Shown one piece after another: positions 11,470 to 20,603 of a stretch of DNA of 64,000 nt. Made by a program: the position numbers and the translations under genes. Numbering within the stretch: the stretch's first letter is position 1; each line of letters starts with the position of its first letter. Source of the DNA: Forficula auricularia (Eukaryota; Arthropoda; Insecta; Dermaptera; Forficulidae); the NCBI GenBank assembly GCA_024734495.1, contig JALMQS010000914.1, positions 212,338 to 276,337 on the forward strand, written 5' to 3'. The notes beneath the pieces were generated by a model. The model ran no database searches. It had not been told where the DNA came from and saw only the letters and a program-made list of their open reading frames with translations.

Positions 11470-11620
11470 TCAAACTATTAAAGGCAACAATCCCTTCCAC
11501 CCAGATGTCACACAATGAAATTACCTTTTTTCATCTCTGAGATACAAGATCTCAAAGAGTGAGGACCCCGGCAGGGGATCGTAATACTTCACATTATATT
11601 CTATAGAATATAAATGTGAA
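11470..11620. repeat. Family J repeat, copy 2
   Basis: A diverged copy of 10370-10520 in the same orientation (CAAACTATTAAAGGC, AATGAAATTACCTTTTTTCA, ATCTCAAAGAGTG, TAATACTTCACATTATAT). No coding capacity. Confidence 0.55.
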
Positions 11621-11702
11621 AGTAAAAAAATTGAAGGGCATTTTTTTGGACAGCATCCCCTGGTTGAAAATTCTCCGCCCGCCAATGATATAATACATTT
11701 TT

Positions 11703-12415
11703 ACTTTACCATACAGGGTATGATCAAGTATTGTAATCGTGCATGAAAAAAGTGTTTTTTTCCTTCTTTTTTTCAGAAATATCTCAAAAACGGCTGAAAG
11801 TATTTTGATTAAAAAAAATTGACCAAAACCATGGCATTTCTCTCCACAAAAAAGCTCTTAATAAGTAAAGACGGAAAAATTTATATTTTTCGAGATAATA
11901 ATTGTTTTGTCAAAATGTCTGTTAGTTAGTCTCTGCGTTACCAAATTTTTGTGGACGAGTCACCTCAAAAACCAGTGTGAATATCGAAACCAAATTTAAC
12001 ACGTAGTTTTGGTCCATTGAGATTAAGAGCTGATTAGATTTTGGTGCATATCGACCCAAAATTAAGAGGGGCGGAGGGGGGCTAAAAATTAAAAATTTAG
12101 CCCATTTGAGCAAACTCAACCAAATTTTGTATACATCATCAGTGGGACCCCAGAAGTCTAAAAATGCAAAAACTAACGGCCCAAAATGGGGTGGGGGGGG
12201 GGTGTACGGTCAAAAAATAAAAATCTTGGCTCTTGTACCAAACTCAACCAAATTTTGTATACATAATCAGTGGCCCCAGGAGTCTAAAAATGCAAAAACT
12301 AACCCCCACCCCCCTACATGAATATAAATAATTTTATTAAATATTAAATATAAGTGAGGGGCCAGATTGTATGGTAAAGTCAAGTGGATGGCCACATCGG
12401 AACACGTCAGCTTAT
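11703..12415 (+). mobile_element. Family A hairpin-ended element
   Basis: Same order of blocks as 8795-9597: hairpin start ACTTTACCATACAGGGTATG at 11703, ACGGCTGAAAGTATTTTG, TTTTGGTGCATATCGACCCA, two monomers with G runs (12178-12200), and the terminal TTGTATGGTAAAGTCAAGTG and CGTCAGCTTA at 12415. The ORFs at 11922-12321 are shadows of the repeat. Confidence 0.75.
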
Positions 12416-13870
12416 TTCTTCAAATGCTGGAAATTTCTGAAGAAGAAATTCCGACTCTGATTATTCCCCCTCCCATCTGATGATTATTATGACGTTATTC
12501 AAAGTCGTAAATATTTTTTCAGGTCGAAATTTAATTGCTTTGATTCAAGCGGCGACTCAGCCAGGCAACTACTGAATATATTTTAAAGATTTATGAGTGA
12601 ATCGATTAATCAGCTGAATACAAGTCCGTAGTGGATGTCTATTTGGTTTATTTGGTTCCATTAGCTAGGCCCCTAATATATTAAGGACCACAACCGTATC
12701 TTTGTGTATATTCACCCAACACTACTATAGAGGGGGACTAATGCTAATTTAATAGACAGGTGTGTGCGTTTGTAGCTTGTAGTCGCTTAAACACAAACAG
12801 ATCAATCAGAGAGAGCTCTCTCGCTGCTTATGTCTAATTGAATAATGGACAATTATGGGCATAGGGTCTTTCCGGAGTGAGTGGACCCCGTCGCACACAC
12901 TAGATATACATTGAAAGAAAAACACAACTGAGATTACATTCTGCAATGATTTTGTTGTCATCGTAAATCACTCTAGTGTCAGTTTGAGGAACTACACAAG
13001 ATTTATTTTCAATTAAGAGTTTGGACTTTCTTTTAATAAATTCATTGGATTAATAACATGCAAATTATATTTTGAAATAATTTATTGATTTTTTTATGTT
13101 CTAAATAAATACAATCTTAAAATATTTATAACCACCTGCGAAGCCTTCCTAATCCTACGCCCTCTGTACTCAGCAGTGGGTTTTAAAATTATAATTTTAA
13201 TTTTAATAAATTTTATTTGTCATAAAATTAATAAAATCACTTCGGCGTCGCGTCGTCGCTCAAGCCGATTATAATAAGTATAGAGAAAGATATAAAGATG
13301 ACCATTTTTTCCGTGGTCCAATCCGGGATATTGCCCCTCCCCCCCCCCCCCCCCCCCACACACACACACTCCATTAGCAAAAAAAATTGTATTTTTTCCT
13401 CCAATTTAAATGTAAAACTAAAATGAAACATGAAAATACAGAGAATTTTTTTTTATAGTATAATTAATTCGTACAAATAATTAGTTGTATTTATTTTGAA
13501 ACGGAATTAACTAATTCGGGACATAAACTCGGAATAGAATACAAAGATCATTTTTGGTTTTGGTTATAACTTTTTCTGAGTAGTGTTTCTTTGAGAATTT
13601 TTTCGTCCGTATTATAGCTAGAATGTGTGTGTTCACCTGTTATAAAACACAAAACACCCAAATTCTTACTACTAGTACTTCAGAATTTAATCACAAGATT
13701 AAAATTTTTATAAGATTGGAGTAATTTTTGGAGACGGACTGATAAGTGAATTAAGTGGATATTGATTACTACATTATAATTCTGCTGAGAATGAAATACA
13801 AGATATTATTGTTACTGCCACTGAAAGAGGAGACAGAGGGGAATGCCGCATTGGATTTCCTTCACTGACT
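12416..13870. other. Mostly unique sequence, possible host intergenic or exon DNA
   Basis: 12500-12990 is less AT-rich and matches no repeat in this window. It includes GAGAGAGCTCTCTC (12811-12824, a perfect palindrome) and GGGTCTTTCCGGAGTGAG. 13332-13367 is a poly-C run running into (CA)n. I see no open frame with clear coding character; a non-coding exon or promoter cannot be excluded. Confidence 0.4.
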
Positions 13871-13873
13871 TTT

Positions 13874-13922
13874 CAAAACCCTGAAGAAGGAGGTAATAAA
13901 TAGCCTCCGAAACGTCGGTTTT
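13874..13922 (+). ncRNA. Hammerhead ribozyme motif, lineage III
   Basis: Box 1 is CTGAAGA (13881-13887; position 7 is variable in hammerheads). An extra A follows, then a 5-bp stem II GGAGG/CCTCC with a 10-nt loop, GAAA at 13909-13912, and C-GTC with cleavage predicted after 13916. Stem I is a perfect 6-bp AAAACC/GGTTTT. Stem III is only AC/GU with no loop, which cannot close within one molecule; such minimal motifs are thought to act as dimers. It has the type I layout seen in Penelope-like elements. Confidence 0.55.
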
Positions 13923-14002
13923 ATGAATAAAAAGATATTTTAGGTTAAAAATAAAATGAGAGAGTCTTCTGTTTTTTAAATAAAATGATTTTTAATTATT
14001 TC

Positions 14003-14047
14003 TAGAGACTATAGTTTCGAAGGCATTGCCTTCATCATCAGTCTTTT
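14003..14047 (-). ncRNA. Hammerhead ribozyme motif, lineage I
   Basis: Minus strand: CTGATGA (14041-14035), an extra T, a 6-bp stem II GAAGGC/GCCTTC with AAT triloop, GAAA (14018-14015), then C-TATA-G closing a 2-bp stem III with a TATA loop, and GTC (14009-14007). All catalytic-core residues of the type I hammerhead are present. It faces the lineage III motif at 13874-13922 only 80 bases away. Confidence 0.7.
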
Positions 14048-14424
14048 ATTCAACTAATAATAAAAAGATAGTGTAAATTATCTTCTTCTTTTTTTGGACT
14101 GGCTCATCAATATCCACTTAATTAAAATTTTTGTTTGAAAGAAATCTACCCTTGATTTCAACTTGAAAAAATAAAATACTTACTTACACCTGACTTGTAA
14201 ATAATTTTAAAAACTTTATGGGTTCCTTTGATTTCCAAATAGCACAAAAAAGTTGATATTTTATTATTTATTTTAATTTATTTATTTATTTAAAACAATG
14301 CTCTGAGGTGGCTACCTCGTAGAGCAGAAACAGAAAGAATATATATATTAATAAGGGACACGGGGCTTTAATCCGGGACGAATGTTTACCCAAATTTAGA
14401 TATAGATAGATAGATATTCATAGA

Positions 14425-15110
14425 GTTTCGGGAGAAATTTTCCCTTTATCGATGGAAATTTAAAAAAAAAATAATTGCTTTAAGTAAAGGTATGATAAAG
14501 CACGTAAAAACAAATAACTGTTTTGAAAATAGACAATGATACAGATTATCTTGAAGATAAAATTACCCTGATTCAAAATATAAAAATATAAATATTTATG
14601 AAAAATAAATTTCTCTAAAAATTGTTGATATATCTTAGAAAAACATTTCATATCTGACCTTAATTGATAATTTGTTGTTTAAAATTTCGATCATATCTAA
14701 AACAAAAATTTCTCAATTATGATATTTATCTAAAATGTTAAGATTGGAAAAGTCAAAATTGTGTTCCAGATTAGTGGAATGGCTGTAAATACCAGCTAGC
14801 TAGCTATTCTACTGGCCTGGGAAACAATTTTTGATAAAGAACGGAATTTAGAAAAAAATAGTATTAATTTAAGAAACCGAGATTTTAAGCAACAAAAATT
14901 CAATTAACGTTGTTTTTCTAATAGTTATCAGAATTTTTTAGAGAAAAATTATATTTAATAAATATATATTTTTTTATTTTTACTCAAGGTAATTTAATCT
15001 CTAAGACAATCTGTATGTATTCGTTATCTATTTTCAAAAATTTTTATTATATATAATTCCACAGATTTTCCAGTGATTAAAGGAGAAACGTTTCAATTTG
15101 TAATAAACGT
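14425..15110. mobile_element. Family H foldback element
   Basis: The left arm (about 14425-14770) and right arm (about 14830-15105) are diverged inverted repeats. For example ATAGACAATGATACAGATTA...AAAATTACCCTGA on the left pairs with TCAAGGTAATTTAATC...ACAATCTGTATG...TCTATTTTC on the right. No ORF of interest. A half copy lies at 7485-8330. Confidence 0.7.
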
Positions 15111-15196
15111 TGTGAAATGTCTAGTTTTAATAAATAACTATATAGAGTATTATTATTGAAGGAGACAATAAAGAGTGTCTTATCTGAATTATAATT

Positions 15197-15245
15197 GTAC
15201 TTAGATAACAGATTATAGTTTAGGGTTGTCCTTTCAATCAGTCTA
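15197..15245 (-). pseudogene. Decayed hammerhead, lineage I
   Basis: Minus-strand sequence aligns with the intact motif at 15321-15370, but box 1 reads CTGATTG and the GAAA box and cleavage triplet are altered (AAACTATAATC). It is the mirror copy in the same palindrome and should be inactive. Confidence 0.6.
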
Positions 15246-15320
15246 TTACAATGTATTCACAGGAATTAATTTATGAATTCATAAATTAATTAATTCATAA
15301 ATTAATTCCTGTGAATACAT

Positions 15321-15370
15321 TGTAATAGACTGATGAAGAGGGCAAAGCCTCGAAACTATAGTCTCGTTAT
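15321..15370 (+). ncRNA. Hammerhead ribozyme motif, lineage I
   Basis: CTGATGA at 15330-15336, an extra A, stem II GAGG/CCTC with loop GCAAAG, GAAA at 15352-15355, stem III C-TATA-G, and GTC at 15361-15363 (cleavage predicted after 15363). Stem I begins GA/TC and can continue as ATA/TAT after a 2-nt bulge. All core residues are present. Confidence 0.72.
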
Positions 15371-15465
15371 GAATAAATAAAATTTGCAATTCCAGCAGAA
15401 GACACACTTTTATTGTCTCCTTCAATATATAAAAATTCTGCTACTCTCGGTAAAAACTTTCAATT

Positions 15466-15620
15466 TGGTATTATTATTTATTTACAATTTAATTAGAGTT
15501 TTAATATTTTTGTTCTTTTGACAAATTTTAATTGCAAAATGTAGGTACAACAAAATTTGTCAAAAAAGAACAAAAATATTGAAATTGTAATTAAATTGTA
15601 AATAAATAAATCATAATAAT
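15466..15620. mobile_element. Short foldback (MITE-like)
   Basis: Inverted arms of about 65 bases (ATTTATTTACAATTTAATTA and TTTTTGTTCTTTTGACAAAT on the left, with their complements on the right at 15557-15620) enclose about 25 unpaired bases. No coding. It directly follows the lineage I terminal motif. Confidence 0.7.
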
Positions 15621-15879
15621 AATAAAACTATATATATATCAGCGAAGATGATTCAGCTGAAACTACACATTTTAATGAGGTAAACTCAAAAAGATGTTTC
15701 GACCCCTAAACTAGACTAAAGTCTTTCTTTTGGGACTTCAATCTCCTTTAAGAATAATTTTTAAGGATTTAGGTTGTCGGTTCTAGGTGAAACATTATAA
15801 GTAACTTATGAGGAGAATTTTCTAGGTTAGGTTTCACAAAAGGAAATATTAAAACAAATGTATGTTTTTTGAGTTTGAT

Positions 15880-15930
15880 TCACTCGATATAATATATATT
15901 TCGGGTTATTAGCCCATCATCAGGAGTTCA
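15880..15930 (-). ncRNA. Hammerhead ribozyme motif, lineage II
   Basis: Minus strand: ACTC, then CTGATGA (15923-15917), an extra T, stem II GGG/CCC with loop CTAATAA, and GAAA (15902-15899). A 4-bp stem III of alternating T/A with ATATT loop is followed by U-C (cleavage predicted after the C opposite 15886). GAGT then pairs with ACTC as a 4-bp stem I. Core residues are intact. Confidence 0.68.
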
Positions 15931-15949
15931 AATGAAAAAAAAAAAAATT

Positions 15950-16005
15950 TCATTTGAACTCCTGATGATGGGCTAATAACCCGAAATATATATCGAGTGA
16001 ATCAA
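15950..16005 (+). ncRNA. Hammerhead ribozyme motif, lineage II
   Basis: Mirror of the motif at 15880-15930: CTGATGA at 15962-15968, GGG/CCC stem II, GAAA at 15983-15986, short T/A stem III, and cleavage predicted after C15994. Stem I is ACTC (15958-15961) with GAGT (15995-15998). Core residues are intact. Confidence 0.7.
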
Positions 16006-16385
16006 ACTCAAAAAAACATACATTTGTTTTAATATTTCCTTTTGTGAAACCTAACCTAGAAAATTCTCCTCATAAGTTCCTTTAAGAATATTTTTTAAGG
16101 AATTTGGTGTTGGTACTTGGTGAAACATTTTTTATCCAATAACTCCTTTAAGAAGACTATTATATCTAAATATTAATTTCTTATTTTCCATTATTTTAGA
16201 AATTGTGCCTTTTGCATTTGGACTAAAACGATACTCGTTATCATTAGAAAGAGAGAATATTAATTAGAAATTCACTAATACTCGGGCAAAAATGTGAAAA
16301 AAGAATTACTAATCTTCTGCCGGTTGTCACTGGCGTGCGTAGAATTCGAATTTATATTCTAGGTAAGAATAATTTTTATAAAAAT

Positions 16386-17001
16386 AAACTGCAACGGATC
16401 GTTGCTAAACTTTGTCCAAATTCATTTGAAATATTAATATGTTCTAGAGTAAAGTACTTTAAAATATAATTTTACTAAAAACTTTATTTAACCTTTTTTG
16501 TGGTCCCTAAGGTACTTAATTAGGATATTAAATTTCATCAAAATTGGTCAAGTCATTTTCAAGATATTTAGAAAAAACTAAAAAAGTACTGAAATAAAGT
16601 ACTAATGTTTGTGGACCGATATGTACCAAAAACTAATCAGCGCTTCATTTTATTAAAAGAATGCTAGGTTTTTAATTTCATTTCAATCGGTGCAACGGTG
16701 TGGAAAAAATCGTGGGCCAAAAAAACGATAACATACATCCATCCATACATACATCCATCCATCCATCCGCACGCACTAAATGAAAAAATCGCACTTTTTG
16801 GCCTCTCGACGAGACCCCTTGTAATTTTTGGCAAAACCGTCACGTGCTAAAATTCAACCTAATTGAATACTACAATTTGTGACTTTAATACTTTAATTGA
16901 GTCCATGGGTTCCGTAGTTTTTACCTGAGGACCCTTTGAAGCCACGCTTGCCCCGAGAGCGATTACAATACTTTACCCATGCTTTGCATTGGATAAAGTA
17001 A
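16386..17001 (-). mobile_element. Family B hairpin-ended element
   Basis: On the minus strand it starts with a palindromic end (ACTTTATCCAATGC-AAA-GCATGGGTAAAGT, 16997-16969). TATTGTAATCGCTCTC, TTTAGTGCGTGCGGATGGAT, a (GGAT)n tract, TTTTTGGTACATATCGGTCC and CTAATTAAGTACCTTAGGGA follow. It ends at TTTAGCAACGATCCGTTGCA. Block order and several motifs parallel family A, so A and B look like distant relatives. No coding. Confidence 0.75.
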
Positions 17002-17005
17002 AAAT

Positions 17006-17376
17006 AAAACCGACTTCAAAAAAATTAAATGCAACAAATAAAATAAAAATAACTTAAAAAATCAAATAAAAATCTACTAAAAGGTATAAAATAATTATCT
17101 TATTTAGTTACAACTAAACGACGAAATATTAACATGAAATTACTTTTTGAAGTCGGTGCCAAACAAACTATACCTATAAACGAACGTACCCGCCACACGT
17201 ACTAAGTAAGATCCGTCGAGTGCGATTCATAAAATGTATATGTTTGGCACCAACTTCAAAAAGTAATTTCATGTAAATATTTCGTCGTTTAGTTGTAACT
17301 AAATAAGATAATAATTATTTTATATCTTTTAGTGTATTTTATTTGATGCATTTAATTTTTTTGAAGTCGGTTTTAT
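17006..17376. mobile_element. Foldback element with GAAGTCGGTTTT ends, copy 1
   Basis: Terminal inverted repeats AAAACCGACTTCAAAAA / TTTTTTGAAGTCGGTTTTAT continue into long arms (TTAGTTACAACTAAACGACG and its complement) around a short centre (CGTACCCGCCACACGTACTA). A second copy is at 63349-63700. There is no ORF, so it would move only with proteins supplied in trans. Confidence 0.75.
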
Positions 17377-17689
17377 TTTTGTCTTAAAAATTATTTTTTT
17401 ATTACCTATATATCCGGATTTTCGATTATCCGGTTTGCCTTTGGTCTAAGTTAGTCCGGATGAAAGAGGTTCTAGAGTATTTTAAAAGTTTTGCCTTTTG
17501 CATTTGGACTAAAACGATATTCGTTATCATTAGATAGACAGAATTAAGAATTCACTAAAATCAGGCAAAAATATGAAAAGGTAATTGTTGCTGCGGGTGT
17601 CACTGGTGTGGGTAGAATTTGAATTTATATTCTAGGTAAGAAAATATTAGGATGAATAAGTGACTCTAGATTATTTCTAATAAAATTTG

Positions 17690-18130
17690 GAGAATATGGA
17701 TTTTGCTATGGGAATATGTTGTTCTAAGTTAAACCAGGTAGGAATGTATGGTAGGCACGCGAAGGAGTGTGTCGTATGTTGTTGGCGCGTGGCAGGCAGG
17801 CGTGGGTGTCCACTTAAGAGAGCTCATTCGGGAGAGAAGTCGGCAGCCAGTGACCCTGGTATGGGAAGTTGCCCCGGGCAGAGTTGTATTCCGAGCAGAT
17901 TCCAGCGCAGTACACACTAGAGATACTCTCCAACATTCAAGACATCTGCCTGCTTCTTGCTTCTGAGGAGCACCGAGAAGATCAAAACAGAACCAGTTCT
18001 TTGAAAGAAAAGAAGAGGGCGACCGCCGCCACATCCGGTTTACACACAGCCAGCCAGCCGGATACATACAGATCATTGCCCGAATTTTATTCTCATATAA
18101 ACAATGTTAGACTTGATTAATCCAAGTTAT
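17690..18130. other. GC-richer island, unassigned
   Basis: About 430 bases of clearly higher GC than the surroundings, with overlapping open frames of 62-115 codons in four frames and no recognisable domain. It may be a host exon or promoter-proximal DNA, or an old element. The multi-frame openness argues against trusting any one ORF. It ends at a (TATACATTA)n-like microsatellite (18150-18200). Confidence 0.35.
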
Positions 18131-18227
18131 AATCAATCTCAGAAGTATTATAATATACATTATACATACATTATACATTATACATTATACATACATTATA
18201 AAATGTACTGCCCTACAATATTATATA

Positions 18228-18558
18228 AAAAAAAAAAAATAAAAAAATAAAAATAAATCTCTGGCTCGACAACCCTTCATGGGTCTTGGCCTACTGAATT
18301 GGTTGCTGTCCTAATTGGAAACAGTACCGAGGGGTCAAGTGGTTAGCTCAACGCACATCTACAACCTTCGTTTCAGTTTTCTTAACCGAGATTCGCTACT
18401 TCTCAATCAAGCAGCTACTCATTTATCCTCACGAGGCTGAGTGAACCCCGTTCCAGACCCTATACTTACAGAAAAATTTCTGAGCATAGCCGGGAATCGA
18501 ACCCGGGACCTCCGGGTTGCCAGTCAGTTACTCTGACCATTAGACCACGGAGGCGGTC
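18228..18558 (-). mobile_element. tRNA-derived SINE in a LINE ORF
   Basis: Minus strand: a tRNA-like head with A box TGGTCTAATGG and B box GGTTCGATTCC (18503-18493), a 200-nt body ending GGGTTGTCGAGCCAGAG, then a TTTATTTTT-type tail. An exact 13-bp target duplication ACAATATTATATA lies at 18215-18227 and 18559-18571. The head is not a working tRNA: the T arm is perfect (CCGGG/CCCGG) but the acceptor strands do not pair. Confidence 0.88.
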
Positions 18559-18571
18559 ACAATATTATATA

Positions 18572-19210
18572 TGTTCTGTAAAGCAGACATCGAGCGTCTA
18601 CAGAAACTACAGAACAAAGCCATGAGGAATATATTAAAGTGATAATTTTTAAGGATTTAGGTGTCGGTTCTAGGTGAAACATTATAAATAACTTATGAGG
18701 AGAATTTTCTAGGTTAAGTTTCACAAAAAGGAAATATATTAAAACAAATGTATGTTTTTTTGAGTTTGATCAAACTCAAAAAAACATACATTTGTTTTAA
18801 TATATTTCCTTTTTGTGAAACTTAACCTAGAAAATTCTCCTCATAAGTTATTTATATTAAAGTGCAATAAATTTACAAAGGTCAAATCAATGCTTGATAC
18901 ATTGGAGTGGCTTGATGTGAAGAATGGTATAGAAATGCAGGTTATGGTATTTATTTATAAAATTAAAAATCAATTAGCACCGGAATATCTGATGGACATA
19001 TTAGATGAAACGAATCCCACACATTCATACGGGACAAGACAGAGAAATGATTTCTACTTGAGTAGAGTTAATAAAGCAAGTACAATGAATAATGTATTTT
19101 ATAAGGGCTTAAGAGCATACAATAACTTACCCGAACATATAAAAAAACTTAAGAACCTAGTTGCATTCAAAAGAGAGATGAGACTATTACTTTTGTCACA
19201 ACAAGAGTAA
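18572..19210 (+). pseudogene. LINE ORF2 C-terminal region, doubly interrupted
   Basis: The plus-strand frame reads ADIERLQKLQNKAMRNILK, then, after a 211-bp insertion (18642-18852), resumes KCNKFTKVKSMLDTLEWL and continues to a stop at 19208-19210 (RAYNNLPEHIKKLKNLVAFK near the end). This 'RLQKLQNKAMRIIL...RAYNNLP' pattern is typical of the C-terminal domain downstream of the reverse transcriptase in jockey/CR1-like LINEs. The SINE at 18228-18558 lies at its upstream edge. It is non-functional. Confidence 0.75.
18642..18852. mobile_element. Palindromic insertion, lineage II derivative without hammerhead
   Basis: A near-perfect palindrome (about 18684-18855, centre TTTGATCAAA) preceded by TTTAAGGATTTAGGTGTCGG. 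The arms match the outer arms of the 15740-16140 element, but the hammerhead-bearing centre is missing. It lies in a LINE frame and is flanked by a repeat TATATTAAAGTG at 18630-18641 and 18853-18864, interpreted as a 12-bp target duplication. Confidence 0.8.
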
Positions 19211-19569
19211 AAAATCATCTCGTCAATTAGTATTTATAAACAGTATATTCCTTGTTGCAAGGGTGGATATGTAGGTATATGTTGTGTATTATATATGTAT
19301 TATTGTAAATATATTTATAAATATATATGTATATGTGTGTGTCCCATTATTTATTTAAATGCAGTAATCCACTCCTTGGTCTTGTCTCATATGTGTATGT
19401 GTATAGTTACTTATTGTCATGTATTGTGTATTATATATCTGTATGTTTATTATTATATGTTATATTTTAGAATTATGTCTATCCTTTGTATCTCAAAATT
19501 GAATGTATTAGTTAAAGATATATATATATATTTGTTAATTGTATGAATATAGCAGAAAGTGACTAATAA

Positions 19570-19865
19570 AGATTATTCACAAAGAGAAACAAAGAGATTG
19601 TCCTCTGCTTGATGCAAATAAACATATACACATATATATCAAGATGATATATCTGTATATATATATTATTTATTTGTTTGAGACTATAGTTTCGAAGACT
19701 TGGTCTTCATCATCAGTCTTCGAAACTATAGTCTCAAACAAATAAATAATATATATATACAGATATATCATCTTGATATATATGTGTATATGTTTATTTG
19801 CATCAAGCAGAGGACAATCTCTTTGTTTCTCTTTGTGAATCAACAACTCTGCTACTCTCGGCAAA
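19570..19865. mobile_element. Lineage I PLE terminal-repeat palindrome
   Basis: Arms of about 120 bases (AACAAAGAGATTGTCCTCTG ... ATTTATTTGTTTGAGACTAT and complement), centred at about 19708 inside the hammerhead. One arm keeps the whole motif; the other starts midway through stem II. The right side ends with CAACTCTGCTACTCTCGG, the terminal motif also seen at 15436, 35622 and 46578. It belongs with the PLE at 48655-49395, which shares the same arm sequence. Confidence 0.72.
19680..19722 (-). ncRNA. Hammerhead ribozyme motif, lineage I
   Basis: Minus strand: CTGATGA (19716-19710), an extra T, a 6-bp stem II GAAGAC/GTCTTC with CAA loop, GAAA (19693-19690), stem III C-TATA-G, and GTC (19684-19682). 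The start of stem I is GA/TC. Core residues are intact, although the palindrome gives the RNA a competing long hairpin. Confidence 0.68.
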
Positions 19866-20262
19866 ACAAAAACTTTTTCAACTAAATAAAGATTATTATT
19901 GTTATTTTTGTTATATTCGTTATCTCATAGTATCAAAATTGTGATTTTTGTTTTTTAATGTAGGATTAATTTGAATTTTTGTTATTATTAATATTAGTAT
20001 TTATGTACATGTGTTCATTTGTTTATTGTCATGTGTGGTGTGTTATACATTTATATGTTTATTATAAATTGTTATATTTTTAGAATGTATTAATTATCTT
20101 TATCTTTGTATCTCAAAATTGAATGTATTATTTAAAAACAAATTACATATATTTGTTTAATTGTATGATAGATAGCTAAAAAATAGCTAATAAAGAATTA
20201 TTATTATTATTATTATTTAAATAAAAGACTGACTTATCACATGTTCACTGCAGTTTGATAAG

Positions 20263-20410
20263 AATTGTATTATTCTTCAAGTGCCATACTCGATTTCCAT
20301 CGTCGGCGATTACAATGGAGAGGATACTCTACTACTAATTTTTCCTGGGGAAATTTTTCACAGGTGTGGTTTTTCCATTGCCTTCCACTGTTTCCCATTG
20401 CCTTCCCCTG
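20263..20410 (-). repeat. SINE 3' part, degraded
   Basis: The minus strand reads AATCGCCGACGATGGAAATC then GAGTATGGCACTTGAAGAATAA. This parallels the 3' end of the SINE at 38677-38954 (GGGTATGGCACTCGAAGAAG). No tRNA-like head was found. Confidence 0.45.
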
Positions 20411-20539
20411 AAGTATTGTATAATTTTTATTAATAAATAAATATTATACTTTATAATTTTTATTTTTTTTCGAACTTAGTTTACTTGTAATTTTTTTTTT
20501 CAAATAATTTACTGCGCAATTTTAAATAAATTCCAATAA

Positions 20540-20603
20540 TTTATTGAAGGAGACAATAAAAGAGTGTGTCTTCTGCTGCAATTATAAATTTTATTTATTT
20601 ACT
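20540..20603. repeat. Truncated lineage I PLE terminus
   Basis: ATTGAAGGAGACAATAAAAG, then AGTGTGTCTTCTGCTG and ATTATAAATTTTATTTATTT. This matches the end of the palindromes at 15157 and 35415 and is cut off before the hammerhead, where family F sequence begins. Confidence 0.65.

Larger units (their letters stand above)
15157..15425. mobile_element. Head-to-head palindrome of a lineage I PLE terminal repeat
   Basis: Both ends carry TTGAAGGAGACAATAAA...GAGTGT in inverted orientation. The inner arms 15238-15333 form a near-perfect palindrome centred at about 15285 (CATTGTAATAGACTGA at the arm ends). The right arm keeps an intact hammerhead (15321-15370); the left arm has a decayed one (15197-15245). 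TTCTGCTACTCTCGG, the common terminal motif of this lineage, follows at 15436-15450. Confidence 0.7.
15740..16140. mobile_element. Lineage II palindromic element carrying two facing hammerheads
   Basis: A palindrome spans about 15803-16078 (arms of about 135 bases, centre near an A12 run at 15935-15946). Both arms contain GAGAATTTTCTAGGTTAGG..., ACATACATTTGTTTT and a hammerhead. Outside the arms, TTTAAGGATTTAGGTTGTCG and TCTAGGTGAAACAT on the left are repeated in diverged form on the right. A shorter derivative without hammerhead is at 18642-18852. Confidence 0.7.
19211..20216 (+). mobile_element. Two LINE 3' ends with a palindrome between them
   Basis: 19211-19567 (3' UTR of the LINE above) and 19990-20216 are direct diverged repeats: TTATTGTCATGT, TTTGTATCTCAAAATTGAAT, TAATAAAG...TTATT tails. 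The second ends in a (TTA)n tail. The first is interrupted by the lineage I palindrome at 19570-19865; the TAATAAAGATTATT tail motif occurs on both sides of it. Confidence 0.65.

Noticed and set aside
15645..15680. A further hammerhead at CAGCGAAGATGATTCAGCTGAAAC
   Set aside because: Box 1 is not CTGANGA and no stem I or cleavage triplet can be placed.
17687..18120. A 115-codon minus-strand protein in the GC-richer island
   Set aside because: Four overlapping frames are open, no domain is visible and no choice can be supported; kept only as an unassigned island.
18480..18556. Minus-strand tRNA gene
   Set aside because: The T arm and B box are good, but acceptor and anticodon stems do not pair and a 13-bp target duplication plus tail show a SINE.
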